Source of the DNA: Anaerolineae bacterium
GTDB lineage: Bacteria; Chloroflexota; Anaerolineae; Aggregatilineales; Aggregatilineaceae
Direction: 5' to 3'
DNA length: 47,893 nucleotides
Assembly (NCBI GenBank): GCA_018432315.1
Contig: JAHDLB010000058.1
Location: forward strand, 1-47,893
The position numbers and the translations under genes are program-made. The notes beneath the pieces are model-generated. The model saw only the letters and a list, made by a program, of their open reading frames with translations, was not told the DNA's origin and did not search any database. Below are positions 33,592-42,691 of the stretch, piece after piece (within the stretch, counting starts at the first letter, position 1; the number at the start of each line of letters is the position of its first letter).

Positions 33592-34144
33592 GCTGCCCTC
33601 CCTCGCCCTGGCGGTGAGCCAGCCGCGCCAGCAGGCACCCATCCGCCAGCCGCCCGGCGCGGATCGCGTAGCGGCGCAGGGTCGCTTCCACCACGAAGCC
33701 ATGCGCCTGGACCAGCGCCAGCGCGCGCGTGTCCTCGGCAAAGACCAACGTCTCGATCCGCCGCAGGCCGAGCCACCCCTCGCCCAGGTCGAGCGTGGCC
33801 TTCAGCAGGCTGGCTTCCTCCTGGCTCCCCGCCATGTCCGGATGCGCGATCAGCGTGAGCCGGGCCACGTGCCGCCGGCGGGGGCGAGCTTGCACCTCCA
33901 ACCACGCCGCGCCCACGATACGCTTGCGCCCGCTGGGCAGGCCCGTCTCGGCGATCAGCACGTGCGTGTTGGCCGGCGGGCTGGCAAACCGGTCGCGGAA
34001 GGCGTCTTCCGACACATAGGGCAGCTCGCTCGTGTTGAGCGCCACCTCGTTGAGGCTCAGCAGGGCATACAGGCTCTCCCAGTCGTCGCCGTTCTGCCCG
34101 CGAATGATCAGGCTGGACGATTCGCTCACACGCAATTTCTCCAT
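33575..34144 (-). CDS. GNAT-family N-acetyltransferase (divergent)
   Basis: The 189-residue protein is a second GNAT related to its neighbour: both have IRGxxxDDWE near the start, HVARLTLIAHPDM in the place of motif A, and a RIETLVFAEDTRALALVQAHGFVVEATLRRYAIRAGRLADGCLLARL-type ending (shown in the sequence around 33610-33740). The acetyl-CoA loop is altered: the usual RGxGxG reads AGSQEEAS, so CoA binding may be weak. ATG at 34144 is likely by homology. It appears to be a tandem duplicate that has diverged. Confidence 0.82.
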   Translation of the reverse strand: MEKLRVSESSSLIIRGQNGDDWESLYALLSLNEVALNTSELPYVSEDAFRDRFASPPANTHVLIAETGLPSGRKRIVGAAWLEVQARPRRRHVARLTLIAHPDMAGSQEEASLLKATLDLGEGWLGLRRIETLVFAEDTRALALVQAHGFVVEATLRRYAIRAGRLADGCLLARLAHRQGEGGQHEQEA

Positions 34145-34210
34145 AGGGTGCACCGCGCCCCAGTAGCTTACCGCGCCCGGCGGCATCCGCCAAGACACCG
34201 ACCCGCGATG

Positions 34211-34239
34211 TTGCCGGGGCCCACCGGCTTGGCTATAAT
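34211..34239 (+). promoter_or_regulatory. Promoter of the GT2-GT39 operon
   Basis: TTGCCG (34211-34216) and a perfect TATAAT (34234-34239) are separated by exactly 17 bases, about 43 bases ahead of the glycosyltransferase start. Confidence 0.68.
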
Positions 34240-34282
34240 GGCGCCCCAGCTTAGCCAGCCTCTGACACGTGAGGGCGTTCTA

Positions 34283-34972
34283 TTGAGCATGAAACTCTCA
34301 GTCATCATTCCCTGCTACAACGAGAAAGACACGGTTGCCACCGTCATCGAAAGGGTCCGGAAAGTCGGCCTGGCGCACGAGATCGTGGTGGTGGACGACG
34401 GCTCTACCGACGGCTCCCGCGACATCCTGGCGAGCATCGATCCCCAAGACGACCTGAAGATCATCCACCACCCGTACAACCAGGGCAAGGGCGCCGCCGT
34501 CCGCACCGGATTCAACGCGGCGACCGGGGATATCTTGCTCATTCAGGACGCCGATCTCGAATATGACCCGCGCGAATATCCCGTGCTCCTCCGCCCGATC
34601 GAAGAGGGGATCACTCAGGTGGTCTATGGCTCGCGCTTTTTAGGCGGCCCGCGCAAAGCGATGTTCTTCTGGAACATGGTCGCCAACCGGACGCTGACCT
34701 TCATCACCAACCTGCTCTACAACGCCATCCTCAGCGACATGGAAACGTGCTACAAGGTGTTTCGCGCCGAGGTCGTCAAGGGCATCCCGCTGCGGTCGCG
34801 CCGCTTCGACTTCGAGCCGGAGGTCACGGCCAAGGTGCTCAAGCGCGGCTACCGCATCTACGAAGTGCCGATCTCGTACAACGGGCGCGAATGGAACGAA
34901 GGCAAGAAAATCTCGTGGAAAGATGGCGTGATCGCGCTGTGGACTCTGCTCCGGTATCGCGTCACCGATTGA
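34283..34972 (+). CDS. GT2-family glycosyltransferase (dolichyl/polyprenyl phosphate mannose synthase-like)
   Basis: The 229-residue protein has the GT-A fold start LSVIIPCYNEKDTV, VVVDDGSTDGSRDIL, NQGKGAAVRTGF and the DxD motif in IQDADLEYDP, followed by YGSRFLGG. There is no C-terminal membrane helix. Such enzymes load a sugar on polyprenyl phosphate. TTG at 34283 is a likely start because GAGGG (34271-34275) lies 7 bases upstream; ATG at 34289 would shorten it by two residues. It overlaps the next gene (TTGA), a GT39-like enzyme that could use the lipid-linked sugar. Confidence 0.92.
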   Translation: MSMKLSVIIPCYNEKDTVATVIERVRKVGLAHEIVVVDDGSTDGSRDILASIDPQDDLKIIHHPYNQGKGAAVRTGFNAATGDILLIQDADLEYDPREYPVLLRPIEEGITQVVYGSRFLGGPRKAMFFWNMVANRTLTFITNLLYNAILSDMETCYKVFRAEVVKGIPLRSRRFDFEPEVTAKVLKRGYRIYEVPISYNGREWNEGKKISWKDGVIALWTLLRYRVTD

Positions 34973-36444
34973 TCCCCACCCGCCAACGGGCCAGCTATCG
35001 AACACAGTCGTGGGCGTCGGTCTTCGCACCGGCGCTCGTGATTCTGACCGGCCTGCTGCTGCGGATCGGCATGCTGGGCGTCGACGCCCGCTTCCACCCG
35101 GACGAGGCGCTTTTCGCCGCCCAGGCCCGGCTGATCCCCCAGCACGGCGACCTGCTGCTGCGCGAAACCGACCTGGACAAGCCCCCGCTCACGATGTACG
35201 TCACGGCGCTGTCGTTTGCCGCGCTCGGCCCGACCGAGTTCGCGGCGCGCCTGCCCAACGTCCTGGCGAGCGGGGCGAGCGGGGCCGCGCTGTACGCCCT
35301 GGGCCGGTCGCTGTACCGGCGGCGGGCGGTCGCGCTGGCGGCGGCCCTGCTGTGGAGCCTGTCGCCGTTTGGCCTGGCGTTCGCGGCCACGGCGTTCACC
35401 GACGTGCAGGCGACGCTGTGGGTCCTGATTGCGGCGCTGCTCGCCGTCCGCGGGCGGTGGGGCGGGGCCGGGATCGCCGCCGCGCTGATCGCCGCCAGCA
35501 AGCCGACCGCGCTGCTGTTCTTGCCGCTGATCGCGGCGCTGGGCGTGGCGCGCGAGGCATCGCCGGACTGGCGCCCCGGCGACGTTCTCCAGCGGCTGGG
35601 TCGGTTTGCCGCCCCGCTGGCGGCAGGGCTGGCGCTGCTCGTCCTGTGGGACGCCGCGCGCGCGCCGCGGAGCTTTTGGGAGCTCGGCTTCGAGCGCAAC
35701 AACCCGGGGCGGTTCGTGCGCTCTGATGAAGTATGGCCGCGGCTGGGGCGCTGGCTGCGCTGGCTCGACCACGCGACCGGCAGCCGGGCGCTCAACGTCG
35801 CGCTGGTGACCGGGGCGGCAGTGGGCGCTGCCGGGCAGGCGCTGCGCGGGCGCGACCGCCGGACCCTCATCGACTGGCTGATCGGCGGGTTCGCGGTGGC
35901 GTTCCTCGGCTGGCACTGGCTCGTCGCGTTCAACACCTACGACCGCTACCTGCACCCGCTGATCCCCTTCGCGCTGCTGCTGGCGGCACGCGTCCTGGTG
36001 ATGGCCTGGGATCGCCTCGGGCCGCGCCCGGTCGCGCGCGCCGCGCTGGTCGCGGTCGTCGGGGTGGCCCTGCTGCCCGGCGCCGCCGGGGCGCTGCGGG
36101 GTGATGCGCCAATCGGCGGCGACCGGGGCCAGCACACCGGGATCGACGCGCTGGCCGACGCCATCGACGCCGGGCTGCGTGGCGAGATCGTCTACGATCA
36201 CTGGCTGGGGTGGGAGCTGGCCTACTACCTGGGCGCGGAACCGGCGGCCCTGGTGCTGTATACCCCCCTGCCCGAAGCCCTGGCCGCCGACATGGCCGGG
36301 CAGGAACACCCGCGCTACTTCGTCGCGCCCTCGCCCGCGCAGGCCGCGCCGTGGATCGTCGCGCTGGACCGGGCAGGCGTCACGTCCCAGGTCGCGTACC
36401 ACGACCCCGCTCACGGATTCGTCATCTACCGGCTGGAACACTAG
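34969..36444 (+). CDS. Membrane glycosyltransferase, GT39/ArnT-like
   Basis: This protein of about 491 residues has roughly ten or more membrane helices. After the first helix comes DARFHPDEALFAAQARLI, where the HPDE acidic pair matches the catalytic first loop of protein O-mannosyltransferase- and ArnT-like (GT-C) enzymes; later KPPLTMYVTAL is also typical. It would move a sugar from a polyprenyl carrier to a target outside the membrane. The start is uncertain: TTG at 34969 overlaps the preceding stop (TTGA) and gives a complete first helix, but no Shine-Dalgarno is seen. The upstream GT2 enzyme could supply its donor. Confidence 0.85.
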   Translation: MIPTRQRASYRTQSWASVFAPALVILTGLLLRIGMLGVDARFHPDEALFAAQARLIPQHGDLLLRETDLDKPPLTMYVTALSFAALGPTEFAARLPNVLASGASGAALYALGRSLYRRRAVALAAALLWSLSPFGLAFAATAFTDVQATLWVLIAALLAVRGRWGGAGIAAALIAASKPTALLFLPLIAALGVAREASPDWRPGDVLQRLGRFAAPLAAGLALLVLWDAARAPRSFWELGFERNNPGRFVRSDEVWPRLGRWLRWLDHATGSRALNVALVTGAAVGAAGQALRGRDRRTLIDWLIGGFAVAFLGWHWLVAFNTYDRYLHPLIPFALLLAARVLVMAWDRLGPRPVARAALVAVVGVALLPGAAGALRGDAPIGGDRGQHTGIDALADAIDAGLRGEIVYDHWLGWELAYYLGAEPAALVLYTPLPEALAADMAGQEHPRYFVAPSPAQAAPWIVALDRAGVTSQVAYHDPAHGFVIYRLEH

Positions 36445-36505
36445 GCGCTCGCCCGCCGCCCGGTTATATTCTGAGAGGACTCTGTACATATTGAGGAGTA
36501 GCTAG

Positions 36506-37972
36506 ATGAGTCACGCTGACTCAACGACCAAGACGACCATTGTCATTTTCGGCGCGTCCGGTGATCTCACCGAGCGCAAGCTGATCCCGGCGCTGTACAG
36601 CCTGCACCTCAAGGACCGCCTGCCCGACGGGCTGGAGATCGTCGGCATGTCGCGCACCGAGTATTCACACGAGCAGTTCCGCGAGCACCTGCGCGCCCGG
36701 GCCGAGGCGTACGCGGGCGAGGCATCGACGCCTGACGCGTGGGACGCGTTCGCCCGGCGCATCTGGTACCAGCCCGGCGACTCGAAACAGGCGGAGGACT
36801 ATCGCAAGCTCGACGCGATGTTGGCCGAGCGCGAAAACGGCCCGGCCAACCGGCTGTACTACCTGTCGGTGGCGCCCTCGCTCTACGGCCCGATCGTCCA
36901 GCAGCTCGGCGACAACGATATGGCCCACGCATCCGGCGGCTGGCGGCGCGTGGTGGTCGAGAAGCCGTTCGGCCACGACCTGGCGTCGGCGCACGAACTG
37001 AACGAGGTGATCCACGCCGTTTTCGACGAGGATCAGGTGTACCGCATCGACCATTACTTGGGCAAGGAAACCGCGCAGAACATCCTGTTCTTCCGCTTCG
37101 CCAACACGATCTTCGAGCCGGTGTGGAACCGGAACTACGTCGATAACGTCCAGATCACCGTGGCCGAAGAGGTCGATATTGGCCACCGCGCCGACTTCTA
37201 CGACAAGGCGGGCGTGCTGCGCGACATGTTCCAGAACCACCTGTTACAACTGCTGGCGCTGATCACGATGGAGCCGCCGTACGCCTTCACCGCCGACGCG
37301 CTGCGCAACGAGAAGGTGAAAGTGTTCAACTCGATCCGGCCCATTCCCTGCTCGGATACCGTGCTGGCCCAGTACGAGGGCTACCGCGACACGTCCGGCG
37401 TTGCCCCGGACTCCCGCACACCGACCTATGCCGCGCTGAAGCTGATGATCGACAACTGGCGCTGGCAGGGCGTCCCGTTCTACCTGCGATCGGGCAAGGC
37501 GCTCGACCGCAAAGTGAGCGAGATCGTGGTCGAGTTCACGTGCCCGCCGCACATGATGTTCCAGTTGGAGAGCGACGAGTGCTTCTCGCCCAACGTGCTG
37601 TCGCTGTGCATCCAGCCCGACGAGGGCATTCACCTCACCTTCGAGGCCAAACAGCCCGGCTCGGCCCAGGAAACGCGCTCGGTCGAGATGGAGTTTCACT
37701 ACCGCTCGTCGTTCGGCGATGGCACGCTGCCGGATGCCTACGAACGCCTGCTGCTCGACGCGCTGACGGGCGACGCGTCGCTGTTCACGCGCAGCGACGA
37801 AATCGAGACGGCGTGGCAGTTGATCGATCCGGTCATTGCCGGGTGGGAAACGCCCGACGCCCCGCCGCTGGTGAGCTATCGACGCGGGCAGCAGGGCCCC
37901 AAAGAGGCCGAGGCATTCCTGGCCCGCGACGGGCGATTCTGGCGGCAGGGCTGCATAGAGCACGGAGAATAA
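36506..37972 (+). CDS. zwf: Glucose-6-phosphate 1-dehydrogenase
   Basis: The 488-residue protein is full length. It has the NADP-binding GASGDL (16-21), EKPFG (152-156) and the substrate motif RIDHYLGKE (180-188), plus [11 protein letters not shown]. It oxidises glucose 6-phosphate to 6-phosphogluconolactone, making NADPH at the entry of the oxidative pentose phosphate pathway. GAGGAG lies 9 bases before the ATG, and TATATT at 36465-36470 may be a -10 box. pgl follows after two bases, which fits co-transcription of consecutive pathway steps. Confidence 0.97.
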   Translation: MSHADSTTKTTIVIFGASGDLTERKLIPALYSLHLKDRLPDGLEIVGMSRTEYSHEQFREHLRARAEAYAGEASTPDAWDAFARRIWYQPGDSKQAEDYRKLDAMLAERENGPANRLYYLSVAPSLYGPIVQQLGDNDMAHASGGWRRVVVEKPFGHDLASAHELNEVIHAVFDEDQVYRIDHYLGKETAQNILFFRFANTIFEPVWNRNYVDNVQITVAEEVDIGHRADFYDKAGVLRDMFQNHLLQLLALITMEPPYAFTADALRNEKVKVFNSIRPIPCSDTVLAQYEGYRDTSGVAPDSRTPTYAALKLMIDNWRWQGVPFYLRSGKALDRKVSEIVVEFTCPPHMMFQLESDECFSPNVLSLCIQPDEGIHLTFEAKQPGSAQETRSVEMEFHYRSSFGDGTLPDAYERLLLDALTGDASLFTRSDEIETAWQLIDPVIAGWETPDAPPLVSYRRGQQGPKEAEAFLARDGRFWRQGCIEHGE

Positions 37973-37974
37973 GC

Positions 37975-38709
37975 GTGGCCGAACGACTCATCTTCCCCGA
38001 CCTGGACAGCCTGGCGCAGGCCGCCGCCGAGATCGTCGTGACCAGCGCCCAGGCGGCCATCGCCGCGCGCGAGCGCTTCAGCATCGGGCTGTCCGGCGGA
38101 TCGACGCCGCGCCCGCTGTACGCGCTGCTCGCCAGCCCGGCCTACGCCCCCCGCATCGACTGGCCGAACGTGCACGTCTTCTGGGGTGACGAGCGCTGCG
38201 TCCCGCCCGATCATCCGGACAGCAACTACCGGATGGCCCGCGAAACGCTGCTCGATCACGTCCCCCTGCTGCCGGACAACATCCACCGGATGCCCGGCGA
38301 GCGCGATCCGGAGGCGGGAGCGGGCGCATACGACGCCCACCTGCGGTTGTTCTTCGCCGCCGACGGCGAGGACGTGCCGCGCTTCGACCTGCTGCTGTTG
38401 GGCATGGGCGGCGATGCGCACACCGCCTCGTTGTTTCCCGGCACTGCCGCGCTGGGCGAAACCGATCGCTGGGTTGCGGCGAACTACGTCGAGAAGCTGG
38501 GCGCGTGGCGGCTCACGCTCACGCCGCCGGCCCTCAACGCCGCCGCCGAGATCGTGGTGCTGGTCAGCGGGGCGGACAAAGCGGATGCGCTCGACGCGGT
38601 TCTGAACGGCCCGACCGATCCCGGCCGGTACCCGGCGCAACTGCTCCAGCCCGAAAACGGGCGGCTGCGCTGGCTGGTCGACCGGGCGGCGACCCGGCAG
38701 TCAGGATGA
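37975..38709 (+). CDS. pgl: 6-phosphogluconolactonase
   Basis: The 244-residue protein is of the DevB type: LSGGSTPRPLYALLA near 40-53, VHVFWGDERCVPPDHPDSNYRMA, and LLLLGMGGDAHTASLFPG with the catalytic His region. It hydrolyses the lactone formed by the upstream Zwf. The start is GTG at 37975 with GGAG (37964-37967) 7 bases before it. The stop overlaps the end of the hydrogenase maturation protease gene on the other strand by nine bases. The next enzyme of the pathway (Gnd) is not in the window. Confidence 0.95.
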   Translation: MAERLIFPDLDSLAQAAAEIVVTSAQAAIAARERFSIGLSGGSTPRPLYALLASPAYAPRIDWPNVHVFWGDERCVPPDHPDSNYRMARETLLDHVPLLPDNIHRMPGERDPEAGAGAYDAHLRLFFAADGEDVPRFDLLLLGMGGDAHTASLFPGTAALGETDRWVAANYVEKLGAWRLTLTPPALNAAAEIVVLVSGADKADALDAVLNGPTDPGRYPAQLLQPENGRLRWLVDRAATRQSG

Positions 38710-39210
38710 GAGAATCGCGGCGAGATCGTCCACGACCTGGGCAGCGACGGCCCGCATGGTGTCCGACAGCGGCGCATCGACCCGGTTGTGAACCGGCTGG
38801 AGGCCGAGCAGGGCCACGTCGCAGCCCAGCTCGTGAGTGAGGTACTTGGCGAGGATGTGCAGCGGCAGCGTGTGCGTCGAGGCGCTGAGGCCGGTGGTCG
38901 CCTGCCAGGGCACCAGCCGGACCGTCCCCGGCGCGGCGCCCATCTGCGCCGCATCGACGATCAGCACGAGATCGGGCCCGAACGCGCGCAGCCGCCCCGT
39001 CTGGTTTTCCGGGGCGGGACCCGCCTCGATCACCTGGAGCCGGTCCTGCCCGGCCAGGCGCTCCTCGAGCGCCCGCGCCACGGCCAGGCCGGCCCCGTCG
39101 TCACCGTTCAGTTCGTGGCCGACCCCCAGGATCGCCACGCGCGGCGGTCGCTCAGTCGGCAGCCGCTTCAAGCTCTGGCGGAGTTGTTCCGACCAGGACG
39201 GACTGGACAT
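38701..39210 (-). CDS. Hydrogenase maturation protease, HycI type
   Basis: The 169-residue protein matches the [NiFe] hydrogenase endopeptidase family: VAILGVGHELNGDDGAG (25-41, D38 expected to bind nickel), LIVDAAQMGAAPG (D86) and STHTLPLHIL (H113). It cuts the C-terminal tail from the catalytic subunit after nickel insertion. It is the last gene of the hydrogenase operon. The longest form starts at ATG 39210 and overlaps the ferredoxin gene by 59 bases; an in-frame TTG closer to the fold start is possible. It ends convergently inside the end of pgl. Confidence 0.92.
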   Translation of the reverse strand: MSSPSWSEQLRQSLKRLPTERPPRVAILGVGHELNGDDGAGLAVARALEERLAGQDRLQVIEAGPAPENQTGRLRAFGPDLVLIVDAAQMGAAPGTVRLVPWQATTGLSASTHTLPLHILAKYLTHELGCDVALLGLQPVHNRVDAPLSDTMRAVAAQVVDDLAAILSS

Positions 39211-39574
39211 CCGCGTCGTCTCCGTAATAGACGTCGAAGCCTTGCTTGCTCAGCGCGGCCAGCTCCCACTCGTCGTTCGCCATTTGCAGGCATCCCTGGC
39301 GGCAGCTTTCCACGCACTGGCCACAGAACGTGCAGCGGTCGATATGATAGCGGAAGACGAACCGCTTGGCTTTCTTGTCCAGCACGATGATCTCGATCGC
39401 GTCCGCCGGGCAGTCTTTGGCACACAGGGCGCACCCGGTGCATTTTTCCAGGTTCCAGTGAAGCTGGCTGCGCAGTTGATCGGGTGCATCCAACCGCTGG
39501 AACGGGTATTTCTCCGTCGCGGGCGAGCTTACCAGTGATTCCAGTGCGTCTTTCCACATCGTCATCAGTTTCAT
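39152..39574 (-). CDS. Hydrogenase iron-sulphur subunit, NuoI-like (two 4Fe-4S)
   Basis: The 140-residue protein has two 4Fe-4S motifs: C45, C48, C51, C55 (CTGCALCAKDCP) and C81, C84, C87, C91 (CTFCGQCVESC). This is the pattern of NuoI, HycF and MbhN, which carry electrons between ferredoxin and the proximal cluster in the NuoB-like subunit. The last 40 residues are acidic and might help dock ferredoxin (inference). The start overlaps the NuoH-like stop (ATGA). Confidence 0.93.
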   Translation of the reverse strand: MKLMTMWKDALESLVSSPATEKYPFQRLDAPDQLRSQLHWNLEKCTGCALCAKDCPADAIEIIVLDKKAKRFVFRYHIDRCTFCGQCVESCRQGCLQMANDEWELAALSKQGFDVYYGDDADVQSVLVGTTPPELEAAAD

Positions 39575-40485
39575 GCAATTACCCCTTCCCACAGGATCAA
39601 GGCCAGGAATTGGACCAATACCAACAGCGCTCCATAGCGCCACCACAGGCCCACCGTCTGGTCGATGCGCAGGCGCGTCAGCAGCGTCTGGACACCGGCC
39701 AGCCCGACCAACAGGGCCAGAGTCTTCACGGCGAACCACAGCGGGTTCGTCACGCCGCCCAGGTAGAACGCCGCCACCAGGGTGAGTCCCACCACCAGCT
39801 CGACGCCTTTACCCAGGTGAAACAAAGCCAGCCCGCGCCCGCTGTACTCGGTGAGCGCGCCGGCTACGATCTCCGTTTCGGCTTCCGGCGCGTCGAACGG
39901 GGGCAGCTCCAGCTTGCCCATCAGCCCGATCAGCGCGACAGCGAACCCGATCGGCTGAGTGAGGATCAGCCAGTGGCCGGCGGCGTAGTCGGCGATCGTG
40001 CTGATGCGCCAGCTCCCCGCGACGATGGCCGGTCCCAGCAGCGCCAGCAGAAACGGCGCTTCGTACGAGAACAACTGCGTCAGCGTGCGCGTGGCGCCCA
40101 ACAGCGAGAAGCGGTTGAGCGTGTTGGCGCCCGCCAGCCCCATGCACAACGTCAGCAGGCTGAGCATGTAGATCGTCACGATCAGGTCGCCCGAAAAACT
40201 GAATGACGGCGCCAGGCCGAACACCGGCACGTACAGCACCGCCGTCAGCGCGCCCGCCAGCGCGATCACCGGCAGCACGACGAACAACTGCGCGTTGACG
40301 CCGTCCGGCACGACCTCTTCCTTCGCCAGCAACTTGACGGTATCGGCCAGCGGCTGGAACCAGCGCGGCCCGACCCGGTTCTGGAAGCGGGCGACCAGCT
40401 TGCGATCCACCCACTCGTAGAGCATCCCCGCCAGCAGGATGAACACCCCGCCGGGGAAAATAACTAATGCAAATACGGCACTCAT
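39571..40485 (-). CDS. Hydrogenase membrane anchor, NuoH-like
   Basis: The 304-residue protein has about eight membrane helices and the NuoH/HycD family signs: FQNRVGPRW (35-42), E142 in SYEAPF, PPFDAPEAETEIVAG (195-209) and EYSG (213-216). It holds the peripheral arm in the membrane and, by analogy with complex I and Mbh, begins the ion path. ATG at 40485 overlaps the large-subunit stop (ATGA), and its own stop overlaps the next ATG. Confidence 0.94.
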   Translation of the reverse strand: MSAVFALVIFPGGVFILLAGMLYEWVDRKLVARFQNRVGPRWFQPLADTVKLLAKEEVVPDGVNAQLFVVLPVIALAGALTAVLYVPVFGLAPSFSFSGDLIVTIYMLSLLTLCMGLAGANTLNRFSLLGATRTLTQLFSYEAPFLLALLGPAIVAGSWRISTIADYAAGHWLILTQPIGFAVALIGLMGKLELPPFDAPEAETEIVAGALTEYSGRGLALFHLGKGVELVVGLTLVAAFYLGGVTNPLWFAVKTLALLVGLAGVQTLLTRLRIDQTVGLWWRYGALLVLVQFLALILWEGVIA

Positions 40486-41660
40486 CGGTAGTACTCGATT
40501 CCATACTCCCGCAGGTCGTCCCACGTCCAGTGGGCCCCTCGCCCCGCCGGGTCGCGGACGACGATCATCCGGTCGTTACACGAAAAGCACGGGTCGATGC
40601 CCGCCAGGATCATCGGCATGTCGGCCAGTTGGTGGCCCACCGCCAGCGTGAGCACCGACGCCATGTTCGGCAGCGTGGGCGTGCGCACTTTGACCCGCTC
40701 GGCGGTGTCGGACCCGTTGCTCTTGATGAAGTAGAACAGCTCGCCGCGCGGCGCTTCCACGCGGCTGATCGTCTCGCCCTCTTTGATGCGGCGCGGCATC
40801 CGGACCGTCAGCTCGCCTTCCGGCAGGTCGGCCAGGATGGCGCGGATCACGCGATACGTCTCGAACAGCTCCTGCACGCGCACGATGAAGCGCGCCTCGA
40901 GATCGCCCGCCGTGGCGGTGATCAGTTCGACCGGGTAGCGGTCGTACGCGGCATACGGCGCGTTGAGGCGCACGTCGCGCGCCACGCCCGACGCGCGCGC
41001 CGTCGGCCCGACGACGCCCAGCTTCTCGGCGACGTCCTTCGTCATCACGCCGATCCCGCGCGTGCGGCGCAGGAACATCACATCGCTCGTGACCACGGTC
41101 AGGTAGTGACGGGTGCGGTCTTCCAGGTGTTCCAGCCCGGCGAGGATCGCGTCGGTCTGCCGGGCGTCGATGTCGCATTTCACGCCGCCCAACACGTTCG
41201 CCGAGTAGTTGACGCGGTTGCCGGTGAGACCTTCCAGCAGGTTCATCACGATTTCGCGGTCGCGCCAGCTATGCATGAACAGCATATCGAACCCGGCCTC
41301 GTGCGCGGCCACGCCCAGCCACAGCAAATGGCTGTGAATGCGCTCCAGCTCGGCAACCAGCGAGCGGATCGCCTGGGCGCGCGGCGGCGCCTCGACCCCG
41401 GCCAGCCGCTCGACGCCCAGGCAGTACGCCGTCGCGTGGACGTGCGAGCAGATCCCGCAGATGCGTTCCAGCAGGTACAGCGTCTGGACCCAGTTGCGGC
41501 CCTCGGTGCCTTTTTCGATGCCGCGGTGCACGTAGCCCAGCCGGAGCGATGCGCCGGTCACCACCTCGCCATCGACCGAGAACTCGAAGTGTCCCGGCTC
41601 TTTCAGCGCGGGGTGCTGCGGCCCGATTGGAATGATGAACTTCTCGCCCTTAGCTGGCAT
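40482..41660 (-). CDS. [NiFe] hydrogenase catalytic large subunit, group 4 (NuoD/HycE-like)
   Basis: The 392-residue protein resembles NuoD but keeps the full Ni-Fe site. The N-terminal motif is RICGICSHVH (C68, C71) and the C-terminal motif is DPCFSCNDR (C358, C361). After R364 come 28 residues starting MIVVRD; in E. coli HycE the cut by HycI also falls between Arg and Met after DPCLSCTDR, so the same cut is predicted here. It reduces protons or oxidises H2. ATG at 41660 is preferred because AGGTG lies 6 bases upstream; ATG at 41675 would add five residues. It overlaps the NuoC-like gene. Confidence 0.96.
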   Translation of the reverse strand: MPAKGEKFIIPIGPQHPALKEPGHFEFSVDGEVVTGASLRLGYVHRGIEKGTEGRNWVQTLYLLERICGICSHVHATAYCLGVERLAGVEAPPRAQAIRSLVAELERIHSHLLWLGVAAHEAGFDMLFMHSWRDREIVMNLLEGLTGNRVNYSANVLGGVKCDIDARQTDAILAGLEHLEDRTRHYLTVVTSDVMFLRRTRGIGVMTKDVAEKLGVVGPTARASGVARDVRLNAPYAAYDRYPVELITATAGDLEARFIVRVQELFETYRVIRAILADLPEGELTVRMPRRIKEGETISRVEAPRGELFYFIKSNGSDTAERVKVRTPTLPNMASVLTLAVGHQLADMPMILAGIDPCFSCNDRMIVVRDPAGRGAHWTWDDLREYGIEYYR

Positions 41661-42108
41661 GATCGGCACCTGCATCTTTCATCTCGAAATCCTTGCGCAG
41701 CGGGTATACCCCGGCGGGCCAGTCGTCGGGCAGAAACAGGCGGTCGCTGTTGGGCGTGCCCTCGACCTCGATCCCGAACATCTCCATCAGCTCGCGCTCG
41801 TAGAAGCTCACCGACGGGATGATCGCGTACACGCTGGGCACACGCGCATCGTCGCGCGGCACCGGGACGCGCAGCGTCACCACCACCGCTTCGGAGCAGA
41901 AGTGATACAGCACCTCGAACATGCCCGCCTCTACACCCTGGTCCAGCCCGGTGATTGCCGCCAGGTAGCCCCAGCGCGCATCGATCAGCGACTGCACCGC
42001 CGCCAGCAGATTCTCGCGCGGCACGACCGCATCCAGGCGCCCCGGTTCGGGCTGGGCGGTATCGGTGGCCCAGGTGGTCAACAACGGAGTCGCAGCTTCA
42101 ATCGTCAT
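41650..42108 (-). CDS. Hydrogenase subunit, NuoC-like
   Basis: The 152-residue protein matches NuoC and the N-terminal part of HycE: LAAITGLDQG, FEVLYHFCSEAVVVTLRVPVPRDDARVPSV, and FYERELMEMFGIEVEGTPNSDRLFLPDDWPAGVYPLRKDF, which is the family hallmark (positions about 41660-41800). It braces the large and small subunits. In HycE this part is fused to the catalytic subunit; here it is a separate gene, as in Mbh-type enzymes. It sits directly before the large-subunit gene with a short overlap. Confidence 0.93.
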   Translation of the reverse strand: MTIEAATPLLTTWATDTAQPEPGRLDAVVPRENLLAAVQSLIDARWGYLAAITGLDQGVEAGMFEVLYHFCSEAVVVTLRVPVPRDDARVPSVYAIIPSVSFYERELMEMFGIEVEGTPNSDRLFLPDDWPAGVYPLRKDFEMKDAGADHAS

Positions 42109-42129
42109 GATGGCATCCCCTGCCCCCGG

Positions 42130-42651
42130 TCACGAGGACGGCTCCAGAACGCTGGCCGCCAGCGGCGGCTCGCTCGCCCGCTCCGGGGCGCCGTCGGCTT
42201 TCAGGCTGCCGAGCAGCTTGACCAGCCCATCGATGATCGCCTCCGGGCGGGGCGGGCAGCCGGGGATGTAGGCATCCACCGGGATCACCTGGTCGATGCC
42301 GCCCATCACGTTGTAGCAGCCCTGGAACGCCCCGCCGGTCAGCGCGCACGAGCCAACGGCCACCACGAATTTCGGCTCCGGCATTTGCTCGTAGATGCGG
42401 ATCAAGCGCTCGCGCGCCTGCCGCGTGACCGGGCCGGTGCAGATCAGAATGTCGGCGTGGCGCGGGCTGCCCTGGAGCTTGACGCCGAAGCGCTCCATGT
42501 CATAGCGCGGGGTCAGCGTCGCCAGAATCTCGATGTCACAGCCGTTACACGAGCCGCTGTTGAAGTGGATAGCCCACGGTGAATTGATCCGCGCCCACGT
42601 CTTGAGCTGGTCCATGACGGACTGCCAGGTATGTTCCAGAGGGTTATTCAT
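42130..42651 (-). CDS. [NiFe] hydrogenase small subunit, NuoB-like
   Basis: The 173-residue protein binds one proximal 4Fe-4S cluster, with predicted ligands C35 and C38 (GSCNGCDIE), C102 (GSCALTGG) and C132 (PGCPPRPEA). The CxxC spacing is that of group 4 hydrogenases; complex I NuoB has adjacent Cys residues instead. It passes electrons between the NuoI-like protein and the Ni-Fe site. ATG at 42651 is chosen because AAGGA lies 7 bases upstream; the open frame begins slightly earlier. Confidence 0.95.
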   Translation of the reverse strand: MNNPLEHTWQSVMDQLKTWARINSPWAIHFNSGSCNGCDIEILATLTPRYDMERFGVKLQGSPRHADILICTGPVTRQARERLIRIYEQMPEPKFVVAVGSCALTGGAFQGCYNVMGGIDQVIPVDAYIPGCPPRPEAIIDGLVKLLGSLKADGAPERASEPPLAASVLEPSS

Positions 42652-42691
42652 CACCACGTCCTTATCGCCGCTAACCAACCGAACGAGAGTT

